Assembly: GCF_900240845.1 (NCBI RefSeq)
Contig: NZ_OERU01000001.1
Span: 248,001 to 312,000, forward strand
Length of the DNA: 64,000 nucleotides
Direction: 5' to 3'
Source of the DNA: Peptostreptococcus faecalis
GTDB lineage: Bacteria; Bacillota; Clostridia; Peptostreptococcales; Peptostreptococcaceae
Part shown: in pieces, positions 1 to 7,613 of the stretch
Layout: the number at the start of each line of letters is the position of its first letter
Numbering within the stretch: the stretch's first letter is position 1
Position numbers and translations under genes: made by a program
The notes under the pieces: generated by a model
The model's database searches: none
Seen by the model: only the letters and a program-made list of their open reading frames with translations
What the model was told of the DNA's origin: nothing

Positions 1-125
1 CCAACTCTGACCATAGCCAACTTTGGAAATATTCCATCTTTGTTTAACTCTTCAACTTGCTTAATTATATCCTCTGTAATGTGATCTGCAACTGCCTTGC
101 CTTTCATTAATTTATTTTCGCTCAT
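1..125 (-). CDS. folD: FolD, methylenetetrahydrofolate dehydrogenase/cyclohydrolase (N-terminal part, cut by window edge)
   Basis: The reverse strand from 125 reads MSENKLMKGKAVADHI, then a helix and the strand FPKLAMVRVG, the usual opening of FolD ('GKxxAxxI...P.LAxxxVG'). Only 41 residues are inside the window; the NADP-binding domain and catalytic lysine lie outside. A GGAG site sits 6 bases before the ATG. FolD interconverts methylene-, methenyl- and formyl-tetrahydrofolate in the cytoplasm. It is the third gene in the order fhs, fchA, folD on this strand, all one-carbon folate enzymes. Moderately sure, because so little is visible. Confidence 0.75.
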   Translation of the reverse strand, partial: MSENKLMKGKAVADHITEDIIKQVEELNKDGIFPKLAMVRV

Positions 126-187
126 TATATGCTCCAATCAATTTTATATTATATTTGTCTATATTCTACAATTATTAATACTTTTTC

Positions 188-823
188 TTAAAGTTGTTTT
201 AATACTTCTTCATAAATAAAATCACATTTGTTAACTACAGATTCTACCAATGAATCCATTTCAACTTTATATTTATTCTTAAAGTCTTCATCATTTATAC
301 TATTTAAGTTGATTAAAATATTAAGCTTTGCACTTAGTGCTGATGCTCTTAAAAATTGAACGCCTACACCTACATCGCTAATCAGCATTTTTGATCCTTT
401 TTCTAATAATTCTTCATGAAGATATAATATTTCATTGCATATCTTTAATAGATCCATAGGAACTTTTGCCGCATTTTTAAGACATCTTTGTAGTTCTAAT
501 TCTTTCTCTTTTTTTTCATTTTCTGTAGTAGACGGCATTTTATACGCATCTGCTAAAGGAAGAAATTGTCTAATATCCTCGTCTACTAAGTCTATAACTT
601 TATCGTTTAAGTTTTCTGCTTTTTCAAGTATCTCTTTTATATCATCGTCAAACTGTGCATACTTTTTCTTCCCGACAGTAAAATTAGCAACCATTGAAGC
701 CAAAGAATTAGCAAGCGTTGCTACATAAGCTGCTGCACTTCCTCCACCAGGCATAGTTTTCTTTGCACCTAAATCATTAGAAAATTCACTCATACTACAA
801 TCTATATAATTTTTCCCTGACAT
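188..823 (-). CDS. fchA: FchA, formimino-/methenyl-tetrahydrofolate cyclodeaminase-cyclohydrolase
   Basis: A 211-residue helical protein beginning MSGKNYIDCSMSEF, with the family's Gly/Ala-rich segment PGGGSAAAYVATLANSLASM near residues 25-45. That matches the FTCD_C/FchA fold, and the length is typical. In purine-fermenting and acetogenic clostridia FchA works as methenyl-THF cyclohydrolase or formimino-THF cyclodeaminase. The ATG at 823 is chosen because GGGAGG lies 5 bases upstream; the longer TTG frame starting at 835 would put that site inside the gene. It lies between fhs (upstream) and folD (downstream), so the three probably share a one-carbon role. The 266-base gap to fhs contains a hairpin, so co-transcription with fhs may be partial. 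Confidence 0.9.
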   Translation of the reverse strand: MSGKNYIDCSMSEFSNDLGAKKTMPGGGSAAAYVATLANSLASMVANFTVGKKKYAQFDDDIKEILEKAENLNDKVIDLVDEDIRQFLPLADAYKMPSTTENEKKEKELELQRCLKNAAKVPMDLLKICNEILYLHEELLEKGSKMLISDVGVGVQFLRASALSAKLNILINLNSINDEDFKNKYKVEMDSLVESVVNKCDFIYEEVLKQL

Positions 824-910
824 AATTCCTCCCAAAGTAAATATTATTTTTTTTCATATTCACGCTTCTACCATTATATGTTATTAAATTACGGATGTAA
901 ATATTTATAC

Positions 911-951
911 AACAAATAAGAAAAGCATATATAACACTTTTCTTATTTGTT
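911..951. terminator. 15-bp hairpin between fhs and fchA
   Basis: ACAAATAAGAAAAG (912-925) pairs perfectly with 937-950, with one more A-T pair outside, around an 11-base loop. On the plus strand a run of T follows (951-956). On the minus strand, the direction of fhs and fchA, the tail is only TTGTATAAAT. It could attenuate read-through from fhs into fchA or act as a processing site. Apart from this hairpin the 824-1089 gap shows nothing clear. Confidence 0.55.
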
Positions 952-1089
952 TTTTATCACTATTTTATTCTATATCTCACTTATTTTAAAATTTTACAAG
1001 TATTTATTTGCATATTGTAACATTATAAACTTGTTAAAAATAGAGTAAGTCACTTTTAAAAATAGTTCTTTATCAAAATATTATTCAAT

Positions 1090-2766
1090 TTAGAATAGTC
1101 CTGATATTACTCCATTTTCATCTGTATCGATTTTTTCTGCTGCTGGAGCTTTTGGTAATCCTGGCATCTTCATTATAGCTCCTGTAAGTACAACTATAAA
1201 GCCTGCACCAGCTGATACATTTACTTCTCTTACATTTATTCTAAATCCTGTTGGTCTTCCTAATAGCGCTTGATCATCCGATAAAGAATACTGTGTCTTT
1301 GCAACACATACTGGAAGATTTCCAAATCCAAGATCTTCTAATTCCTTTATTTGCTTGTCTGCTTCTTTAGTATAGTCCACTCCGTCAGCACCGTATATTC
1401 TAGTTGCAACAGAGTTTAATTTTTCTTTAATGCTAAGATTTTCTTCATAGCAATACTCGAAGTTGTTTTCGCCTTTTTCTATTAATTTTAAGACTTCGTT
1501 GGCAAGGTCAATTCCACCTTCTCCACCTTTTTCCCATACTTCTGAAAGGGCAACATTTACACCTAACTCATTACACTTTTCTTCTACTAATTTTAATTCA
1601 GCTTCAGTGTCTGTAGGGAATTTATTAATAGCGACTACTGCAGGTAGTTTATAGACTCCTGTTATATTTTCTATATGTTTTAAAAGGTTTGGAAGACCAT
1701 TTTCTAGAGCTTCTAAATTTTCATTATTTAAGTCTGCTTTAGCTACACCACCATTGTATTTTAATGCTCTAACTGTAGCTACTATGATTACTGCATCAGG
1801 TCTAATACCCGCTCTTCTACACTTTATATCCAAGAATTTTTCTGCTCCTAAATCAGCTCCAAATCCTGCTTCTGTCACAACATAATCACCCATGTGCATA
1901 GCCATCTTTGTAGCTATTATTGAGTTACATCCATGAGCTATATTGGCAAAAGGTCCACCATGAATAATTGCTGGTGTTCCTTCCAAAGTCTGTACAAGGT
2001 TTGGCTTTAGGGCATCTTTTAATATAGCTGACATCGCTCCATCAGCCTTTAAATCCCTAGCTGTTACTGGTTTAGAATCATAAGTATATGCAACTACTAT
2101 ATTACCTAAATTTTCTTTTAATTCTGCAATATTATTTGAAAGACAAAAAGCAGCCATTACTTCAGATGCAACTGTAATATCAAATCCATCTTCTCTTGTA
2201 ACTCCATCTACCTTCTTACCCATACCATCAACTATATTTCTAAGTTGTCTATCGTTCATATCTACACATCTTCTCCAAGTAACTCTTTTTGGATTAATGT
2301 TTAGAGAATTTCCTTGGTATATATGGTTATCTAACATAGCTGCTAGCAAGTTATTAGCAGCTCCTATTGCATGCATATCTCCTGTAAAATGAAGGTTAAT
2401 ATCTTCCATTGGAACTACCTGCGCATATCCTCCACCAGCAGCTCCTCCTTTTACTCCAAATACAGGTCCCATTGAAGGCTCTCTAAGTGCCGCAATTGAA
2501 TTTTTGCCAAGCTTAGAAAGTGCGTCTGCAACTCCAATAGATGTAGTTGTCTTTCCTTCTCCAGCAGGAGTAGGATTTATAGCAGTAGTTAGTATCAATT
2601 TTCCACCCTTGCTCTTTGTTGTATTCAGTATGTTGTAATCAATCTTAGCCTTATACTTTCCGTACAATTCAATAGACTCTTCTGAAAGATTAATTTTCTT
2701 TGCAATTTCTCTTATATCTTGTGGTGTTGCTTCCTGTGCTATTTCAATATCTGACTTAAATCCCAT
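1090..2766 (-). CDS. fhs: Formate-tetrahydrofolate ligase
   Basis: ATP-dependent ligase making 10-formyl-THF from formate and THF; cytoplasmic entry to the methyl branch of the Wood-Ljungdahl pathway and a C1 source for purines. The 558-residue product has the expected family length. It carries the P-loop [11 protein letters not shown] (residues 65-74) and the family strings [21 protein letters not shown] and [13 protein letters not shown]. The ATG at 2766 is preferred over the one at 2781 because GGAGG lies 7 bases before 2766 and would be inside the longer frame. fchA and folD follow downstream. A TATAAT lies at 2809-2804 on this strand, with palindromes over the -35 region. Confidence 0.97.
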   Translation of the reverse strand: MGFKSDIEIAQEATPQDIREIAKKINLSEESIELYGKYKAKIDYNILNTTKSKGGKLILTTAINPTPAGEGKTTTSIGVADALSKLGKNSIAALREPSMGPVFGVKGGAAGGGYAQVVPMEDINLHFTGDMHAIGAANNLLAAMLDNHIYQGNSLNINPKRVTWRRCVDMNDRQLRNIVDGMGKKVDGVTREDGFDITVASEVMAAFCLSNNIAELKENLGNIVVAYTYDSKPVTARDLKADGAMSAILKDALKPNLVQTLEGTPAIIHGGPFANIAHGCNSIIATKMAMHMGDYVVTEAGFGADLGAEKFLDIKCRRAGIRPDAVIIVATVRALKYNGGVAKADLNNENLEALENGLPNLLKHIENITGVYKLPAVVAINKFPTDTEAELKLVEEKCNELGVNVALSEVWEKGGEGGIDLANEVLKLIEKGENNFEYCYEENLSIKEKLNSVATRIYGADGVDYTKEADKQIKELEDLGFGNLPVCVAKTQYSLSDDQALLGRPTGFRINVREVNVSAGAGFIVVLTGAIMKMPGLPKAPAAEKIDTDENGVISGLF

Positions 2767-2803
2767 AAATACATCCTCCATTTTAATATAATACCATTGT
2801 TAA

Positions 2804-2844
2804 ATTATAATATAGTTCGCTATATGACGAACATTAATCGTCAT
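2804..2844 (-). promoter_or_regulatory. fhs promoter region with two overlapping palindromes
   Basis: On the minus strand TATAAT is at 2809-2804. The -35 position falls in two overlapping inverted repeats: GTTCG/CGAAC arms at 2815-2819 and 2828-2832, and ATGACGA/TCGTCAT arms at 2824-2830 and 2838-2844. There is no good TTGACA. The layout suggests an operator overlapping a weak -35 box, but the regulator is unknown. Confidence 0.4.
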
Positions 2845-2906
2845 CTTCTTACTAATATTATATTTAATTTGCCTAAATAAGTCAATAGAGTAAAATATGG
2901 TAAAAA

Positions 2907-2937
2907 TATAAAATTATCGATAAACGATAATTTTATA
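2907..2937 (+). promoter_or_regulatory. 13-bp perfect inverted repeat (operator candidate) before the DUF2975 module
   Basis: TATAAAATTATCG (2907-2919) and its exact reverse complement (2925-2937) flank ATAAA. The repeat abuts the -35 box at 2938. A related half-copy, CAAACAATAATTTT at 2942-2955, repeats the TAAACGATAATTTT at 2921-2934 with two mismatches, 21 bases (about two helical turns) further on. This looks like a repressor operator. The small HTH protein encoded at 4275-4502 is an obvious candidate ligand, by inference only. Confidence 0.55.
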
Positions 2938-2966
2938 TTGACAAACAATAATTTTGTTTCTATAAT
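2938..2966 (+). promoter_or_regulatory. Consensus sigma-A promoter of the DUF2975-HTH module
   Basis: TTGACA at 2938-2943 and TATAAT at 2961-2966 are separated by 17 bases. Both hexamers match the consensus perfectly. The start codon served is at 3011. Confidence 0.85.
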
Positions 2967-3010
2967 TAGATTAAACAAATCTTTATCAAATTGCTATGGA
3001 GGTAATATCT

Positions 3011-3526
3011 ATGTTAAAAAGAAAAGTCAGTCTCAAAAGAAGTGAATTCAATTTAATGAGTATTGTTAATTCATTTTTAAGCTTAGTTTTAATTCTATGT
3101 ATCATGGTATTTATATTTACGTCAATCTATCATATTGAAAGTTTTTTCCCTCATATTGGTAGCCCTACTACATTAAAAAAATATATTCACCCTCATTTTA
3201 CTGAAGCAGTTTTTCTAACAACCTGCTCAATAATTTTTTTCTGCTTTATAAGATTATTTTATTTACTAAAAAATAATCCTTTCAATAAAAAAATTGTAAA
3301 ATACTTCAGTATAATTTCGCTTTGTTTTATGATTTTAGCTTCTACAGAAGTTTATATTTTCAGCGTTGTTTTTAGAAATAGTGAAAAAATATTTTTAAAC
3401 ATTCTAGATCTCAATTTTACTGTAACGTCTGTTATGTATTTTTCATTAGTAATAATTTTTTCATACCTAGCACAATTTTTTAAAGAATCAATTAGTATAA
3501 AAAATGAATCAGATCTTACAATATAG
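3011..3526 (+). CDS. DUF2975-type four-helix membrane protein, copy 1
   Basis: A 171-residue membrane protein with four predicted hydrophobic segments, near residues 15-40, 60-85, 95-120 and 130-155, ending in a short charged tail (SISIKNESDLTI). This matches the DUF2975 family, whose function is unknown; members usually sit beside a small YozG-like HTH protein, as here. ATG 3011 is chosen because GGAGG lies 8 bases upstream, inside the longer frame from 2996. Its last 40 or so bases are almost identical to the end of the next gene, indicating duplication or gene conversion. It follows a consensus promoter with a palindromic operator candidate. Confidence 0.75.
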   Translation: MLKRKVSLKRSEFNLMSIVNSFLSLVLILCIMVFIFTSIYHIESFFPHIGSPTTLKKYIHPHFTEAVFLTTCSIIFFCFIRLFYLLKNNPFNKKIVKYFSIISLCFMILASTEVYIFSVVFRNSEKIFLNILDLNFTVTSVMYFSLVIIFSYLAQFFKESISIKNESDLTI

Positions 3527-3657
3527 GACTTTTAATACCAAATTGATTGCTACCAAACTAAATATATTTATATTAAAACTCTAGTTATTTATTTAAATTA
3601 TTTTTACTTTTATAAAAGATGCGTTAGTATCTATCTTTTACTTATAAAATTAATCCA

Positions 3658-3729
3658 TAAAAATTATGGATGTTACAATATAAAAAATTATGGATGTTAC
3701 AATATAAAAAATTACGGAGGTCACATTAT
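3658..3729 (+). repeat. 24-bp tandem repeat, three copies, the last carrying the RBS and start codon of the next gene
   Basis: Period-24 copies occupy 3658-3681, 3682-3705 and 3706-3729. The first two read AAAATTATGGATGTTACAAT. The third has changed to contain GGAGG and ATT-ATG, the translation start of the gene at 3728. The GATnTTACAATATA core also occurs at the 3' end of both DUF2975 genes. The rest of the 3527-3727 gap shows nothing else clear. Confidence 0.8.
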
Positions 3730-4264
3730 GTTTAATAAAAAAGAAAATTCTATTTCTACAATCGAAAGAATCTACGATGTTAGAGATTCATTTTGTTCAT
3801 TTTTAAATTTCATGTTAATTGTTTTTTCTATTTTCTTTATCATCTCTTTTCTACAAAAAAGTTGGCAAATTATTTCTCATGTATTTCTAAATACACCTTT
3901 AGAACAACCTGCTTTTTTGTATGCAACACAACTTACTTATGCATTAACATATATTATTATATTTTTTTACTTTAAAAGAATCCTTTTTACAATTAGGTAC
4001 AACCCTTTTGATAATACACTTATAAAATATTTCCATAAAATTTCTATTGCCTTTTTAATCGTTGCATTTATTCAGCTGTTTGTAGATTCTTATATGGGTG
4101 ATAGACTTACAAATGGATTTGATCTTATAGATATTGGATATCTTAAGATTTCACCTACAGTAATTTCAATAACTTACTTCACTCTTTCACTTATATTTTC
4201 TTATGTAGCTCAATTTTTTAAAAAATCAATTAGTATAAAAGATGAGTCAGATCTTACAATATAG
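3728..4264 (+). CDS. DUF2975-type four-helix membrane protein, copy 2
   Basis: A 178-residue paralog of the gene at 3011, with the same four-segment layout and the same C-terminal end (SYVAQFFKKSISIKDESDLTI, against SYLAQFFKESISIKNESDLTI in copy 1). N-terminal similarity is much lower, so the copies are not recent whole-gene duplicates, or the 3' ends were homogenised. GGAGG lies 7 bases before the ATG, inside a degenerate repeat copy. The stop is followed 10 bases later by the HTH gene start, so the two are probably translated together. Function unknown; a membrane sensor or accessory to the regulator is a guess. Confidence 0.75.
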   Translation: MFNKKENSISTIERIYDVRDSFCSFLNFMLIVFSIFFIISFLQKSWQIISHVFLNTPLEQPAFLYATQLTYALTYIIIFFYFKRILFTIRYNPFDNTLIKYFHKISIAFLIVAFIQLFVDSYMGDRLTNGFDLIDIGYLKISPTVISITYFTLSLIFSYVAQFFKKSISIKDESDLTI

Positions 4265-4274
4265 AGGTGAATTT

Positions 4275-4502
4275 ATGTCAATTAAAGTAAATTTAGATAT
4301 GATGATGTTGAAGAAGGGAATCTCTTTAAAGGATTTAGCCAATGAAATTTCAATCACTAATTCTAATTTATCTGTTCTAAAAACTGGTAAAGCAAAGGCA
4401 ATAAGATTTTCAACTCTAAATGATATATGCAAGGCCCTTGATTGCCAACCAGGTGATATTTTGGAATATGTTGATGATGGTGAAACCACAGAGATATTAT
4501 AA
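4275..4502 (+). CDS. Small Cro/CI-type (YozG-like, HTH_26) transcriptional regulator
   Basis: 75 residues, essentially one helix-turn-helix domain: KVNLDMMMLKKGISLKDLANE, then ITNSNLSVLKTGKAKAIRF and LNDICKALDCQPGDILEY. This is the classic short XRE form, commonly paired with DUF2975 proteins. GAGGTGA lies 4 bases before ATG 4275, overlapping the end of the previous gene. No separate ligand domain is present. It probably binds DNA as a dimer, and the palindrome at 2907-2937 upstream of its own operon is the likely target. It is followed by a terminator. Confidence 0.85.
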   Translation: MSIKVNLDMMMLKKGISLKDLANEISITNSNLSVLKTGKAKAIRFSTLNDICKALDCQPGDILEYVDDGETTEIL

Positions 4503-4525
4503 TCGTAATATTTAATAGAATTAAA

Positions 4526-4564
4526 AGACTAGGTAAAATATAAAATTTCACCTAGTCTCTTTTC
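4526..4564 (+). terminator. Rho-independent terminator after the DUF2975-HTH module
   Basis: AGACTAGGT (4526-4534) pairs with ACCTAGTCT (4550-4558). An inner AAAT/ATTT adds to the stem, and CTCTTTT follows. Confidence 0.8.
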
Positions 4565-4635
4565 GTATGATTAAATTTTTATATGGTTTAATTTACCTAT
4601 TATAATATACTACTTTTTAGTCTTTATTAAAAAAT

Positions 4636-4716
4636 AAAAAGATGTTGATTCATAATAGTTCTATATAAACCAAACTCCTAGTCATCACAGAACTATTTAA
4701 AATACAACATCTTTTT
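4636..4716 (-). terminator. Two-stem hairpin downstream of the flavodoxin gene
   Basis: The outer stem AAAAAGATGTTG (4636-4647) pairs with 4705-4716. An inner stem AATAGTTCT (4654-4662) pairs with 4689-4697. Read on the minus strand it ends CATCTTTTTATTTTTT, a good terminator tail for the flavodoxin operon. Nested stems of this size are larger than needed for simple termination. Confidence 0.65.
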
Positions 4717-4756
4717 TATATTATCATTTCTTTTTGTTTATATTTTTTATTTCTAC

Positions 4757-5185
4757 TTAGAATTTTGCAAAGGATTCTCCAAATCCTATACACTCTTCTA
4801 CAGCATCATCATCAGGAGTTTCGTTTACTACTAAACCTTCTCCGTTGAATAAATCAGCACCTTGATCAGATACTCTATCCTGCCAGTTTCTCATCCATTC
4901 ACCGTCTCCCCATCCATAAGAACCGAATAGAGCTACTTTCTTACCAGATATTGACTTTTCAGCTTCTTCAAAGAACGGTTCAAATTCTGCTTCTTCAAGA
5001 ACTTCCATTCCCATTGAAGGGCAACCAAACATTAATTTCTCATATCCATTAACATCTCCTGCTCCATTTGTGATGTTACACAAATCAAATTCAACACCAG
5101 CTTTTTTTAATCCTTCTCCAATAGCTTCTGCCATCTTTTCTGTGTTTCCACTTCCACTCCAATAAAAAACTCCTACTGACTTCAT
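4757..5185 (-). CDS. Flavodoxin
   Basis: A 142-residue FMN-binding electron carrier. The phosphate-binding loop YWSGSGNTEKMA is at residues 8-19 and the FMN-flanking segments GCPSMGME and FGSYGWGDGEW follow; this is the short-chain clostridial type. It can replace ferredoxin when iron is scarce. ATG 5185 is chosen because GGGAGG lies 8 bases upstream; the longer frame to 5251 runs back into the DUF3793 gene. It follows that gene by 14 bases, so both probably come from the promoter at 5851-5879, next to a Fur-like site. Confidence 0.93.
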   Translation of the reverse strand: MKSVGVFYWSGSGNTEKMAEAIGEGLKKAGVEFDLCNITNGAGDVNGYEKLMFGCPSMGMEVLEEAEFEPFFEEAEKSISGKKVALFGSYGWGDGEWMRNWQDRVSDQGADLFNGEGLVVNETPDDDAVEECIGFGESFAKF

Positions 5186-5199
5186 TACTCTAATCCTCC

Positions 5200-5784
5200 C
5201 TATGCAATAATTACTTCTTTTTGATTTTGACTTAGTATATTTTCCAAACACTCTCCACTGTTTAACTTATCCATCATAAAAACTCTCATTTTATCATATA
5301 AATCAAACAAGGATTTTGCCTCTTCTATATCGCTATAAACCTTCCAATATCCACAATATTTATAGTCTTGTCCCTTTTTATTAATGAACTCTTCTACATC
5401 TTGGATAGGATAGCCTAAAAAAACACCTATTTCATGTGGAAATTTCGAATTTTTCATTCTCATCTTCAAAACGTTTACATAATAGTCCAGACTACGTGAC
5501 TTTTTGTAGCCACAACGTTCCAGCACACTGAGTACGTTTTCATCTTTAAGGTGTTTTTGAAGTAGAGTTTGTTTGTAAACAAGTAACAAATTTCTCTCAC
5601 CGCATTCGCATATAGATTCAATAGTAATTGAATATTTTTCTAGCAATTTATTATAGTGGGTAATATTTTTTTCTATTTCTGGTATATCTTTTTTAGAAAC
5701 TGATACTAGATTTGAAACTTTTTTGTTTAGCAATGCAGGCGAGCAAAAATACGCGAGAATACTCTCAAATTTTTCACTTGTCAT
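5200..5784 (-). CDS. DUF3793 family protein
   Basis: 194 residues with the family signature FPHEIGVFLGYPIQDVEEFI near residues 115-135 and the following CGYWKVYSD. DUF3793 proteins are common in anaerobic Firmicutes and are often beside flavodoxin, as here; their biochemical role is unknown. ATG 5784 has AAAGGA about 12 bases upstream, a slightly long spacing. TTG 5805 is possible but would put that site inside the gene. First gene of a two-gene operon with flavodoxin. Confidence 0.85.
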   Translation of the reverse strand: MTSEKFESILAYFCSPALLNKKVSNLVSVSKKDIPEIEKNITHYNKLLEKYSITIESICECGERNLLLVYKQTLLQKHLKDENVLSVLERCGYKKSRSLDYYVNVLKMRMKNSKFPHEIGVFLGYPIQDVEEFINKKGQDYKYCGYWKVYSDIEEAKSLFDLYDKMRVFMMDKLNSGECLENILSQNQKEVIIA

Positions 5785-5819
5785 AAAACATACCAATCCT
5801 TTCAAGTATTAATAAGTAC

Positions 5820-5834
5820 TGAATTTTATTATCA
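5820..5834 (-). promoter_or_regulatory. Fur-box-like 15-mer upstream of DUF3793-flavodoxin
   Basis: The minus strand reads TGATAATAAAATTCA here, 12 of 15 matches to the 7-1-7 Fur model TGATAATnATTATCA. A further GATAAT half-site lies just upstream. It is downstream of the -10 box, where a repressor would block transcription. AT-richness makes chance matches likely. Confidence 0.4.
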
Positions 5835-5850
5835 GTAATTATCTTTTTTC

Positions 5851-5879
5851 ATTATAACAAGTTAAAATTTTTATGTCAA
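5851..5879 (-). promoter_or_regulatory. Consensus sigma-A promoter of DUF3793-flavodoxin
   Basis: On the minus strand TTGACA (5879-5874) and TATAAT (5856-5851) are separated by 17 bases; both are perfect hexamers. The remaining 5880-6062 stretch is AT-rich and shows no gene. Confidence 0.85.
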
Positions 5880-6062
5880 TATATTTGATATAAATTTTCA
5901 TTTTTATATAATTTTAATTACCATTTTTATTATTGTTTTTTCTTATCTCATTTATTTATTCTTTTTTATTTTCTTTTATTAGGCAAAAAAGTTTTTTTGT
6001 AATAATATCTAAACTAAATATTAAATGTTTTTTTACTGATAATATAGTTTCCTATACTGTTA

Positions 6063-6117
6063 CAAACAAAAAAGTGCTGGATAAGTATATTTAACTTTTT
6101 CAGCACTTTTTTGTTTG
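6063..6117 (-). terminator. 17-bp perfect hairpin terminator after argH
   Basis: CAAACAAAAAAGTGCTG (6063-6079) is exactly complementary to 6101-6117 with a 21-base loop. The stem itself carries the A and T tracts, so it may work in both directions. A 14-bp tandem duplication (TTTGGTATTTTAT) overlaps its right edge at 6114-6141. Confidence 0.8.
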
Positions 6118-6205
6118 GTATTTTATATTTGGTATTTTATGTTGGCTAACTTATATTTACTTTTAACTTTATTATATTTTTGCACCATGTCTAGTAAATT
6201 TCACC

Positions 6206-7594
6206 TTATCTATATTGTTTCAATTTTATGAAGGATTCAATTGACTCTATGTTAACTTTCACCTGTTTAGAACTAGTCGCCCCCATAGATATTCTGTTTT
6301 CCATGCAGTTAAATACATCTATTGTATCATATATATCTTCTTCAACAAGATCACTATATTTCTTATATTCCTCTATAGGTAATTCATCAAGCGATATATT
6401 CTTATCTATACAATCCAGAACTATCTCTCCTGTAATTTTATGTGAGTCTCTGAATGCTACTCCCTTTTTAGTCAAATAATCCGCCAAGTCAGTCGCATTG
6501 CTAAAACCTTTTTTTGCATCTGCAAGCATTGTATCCTTGCAAACTTTCATAGTTTTTAACATTGGAATCATAATTTTTATACACTTTTCCCATGTTTCTA
6601 CTCCATCAAATAAGCATTCTTTGTCTTCCTGCATATCTTTGTTATAGGCAAGTGGTAATCCCTTCATTACAGTCAATATATTATTCAAATCACCATACAC
6701 TCTACCCACTTTTCCCCTTATTAATTCTGCAGCATCTGGATTTTTCTTTTGTGGCATCATCGAACTACCTGTGCTATATGCATCATCTAATTCTACAAAA
6801 TGAAACTCTTGTGTAGACCAAATTATAATTTCCTCACACAATCTACTAAGATGCATCATTCCTGTGCTAGCTGCTGATAGTAAATCTATTATATAGTCCC
6901 TGTCGCTTACACCATCCATTGAATTTGCACAAGGTCCATCGAACCCTAGTTCGTTCGATGTCATATATCTATCTATTGGAAATGTAGTTCCTGCTAAAGC
7001 TCCACTTCCCAGAGGCATCGTATTATGAATTTCCATCCAAGAGGACAATCTTTGATAGTCTCTCTTTGCCATTTCTGCATGTGCCATTATAAGGTGTGCA
7101 AGAGAAATAGGTTGTCCTATTTGCAAATGTGTATATCCTGGAATTACTGTATATATGTTTTCTTTTGCTACCTCTACTAGTGCTTTAATCCAATCCAGTA
7201 AAAGCCCTTGAATTTCTTCCACTTTATCTCTAGAGTACATTCTGACATCTAGTGCAACTTGGTCATTTCTACTTCTAGCAGTATGTAGTTTTTTACCAAG
7301 ATCACCTATTTTATTGGTTAGTATATTTTCTATATTCATATGAATATCTTCATGTTTTACAGAAAATTCAATATTTCCCTTATCTATTTCACTCTCAATC
7401 TCCTCTAGAGCAGAAATTATTATTTTAGACTCATCTTCGCTTATTATTCCAGTTTTTCCAAGCATTCTTGCGTGTGCTATACTTCCTTTTATATCATATT
7501 TATATAGCTTCCAATCATAACGTATAGAGGCATTAAACTCATCCATTATCTCGCTTGTGCTATCTTTAAACCTTCCTCCCCATAACTTTTGCAT
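6206..7594 (-). CDS. argH: Argininosuccinate lyase
   Basis: Last step of arginine synthesis: cleaves argininosuccinate to arginine and fumarate. 462 residues, standard length. It starts MQKLWGGRF and contains TARSRNDQVALD, YTHLQIGQPI and the fumarase-superfamily loop GSSMMPQKKNPD, with the catalytic serine. GGAGG lies 7 bases before ATG. The start is only 19 bases after the argG stop, so the two are one operon under the upstream T-box. A strong terminator follows. Confidence 0.97.
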   Translation of the reverse strand: MQKLWGGRFKDSTSEIMDEFNASIRYDWKLYKYDIKGSIAHARMLGKTGIISEDESKIIISALEEIESEIDKGNIEFSVKHEDIHMNIENILTNKIGDLGKKLHTARSRNDQVALDVRMYSRDKVEEIQGLLLDWIKALVEVAKENIYTVIPGYTHLQIGQPISLAHLIMAHAEMAKRDYQRLSSWMEIHNTMPLGSGALAGTTFPIDRYMTSNELGFDGPCANSMDGVSDRDYIIDLLSAASTGMMHLSRLCEEIIIWSTQEFHFVELDDAYSTGSSMMPQKKNPDAAELIRGKVGRVYGDLNNILTVMKGLPLAYNKDMQEDKECLFDGVETWEKCIKIMIPMLKTMKVCKDTMLADAKKGFSNATDLADYLTKKGVAFRDSHKITGEIVLDCIDKNISLDELPIEEYKKYSDLVEEDIYDTIDVFNCMENRISMGATSSKQVKVNIESIESFIKLKQYR

Positions 7595-7613
7595 TTAATT
7601 CCTCCTAATCGTA

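Noticed and set aside
435-728. 97-codon plus-strand open frame inside fchA
   Set aside because: It is antisense to a conserved gene, has no RBS and its product has no recognisable domain. The same applies to the other frames that run opposite to conserved genes.
2767-2900. THF riboswitch before fhs
   Set aside because: Short palindromes are present but none of the conserved THF aptamer elements.
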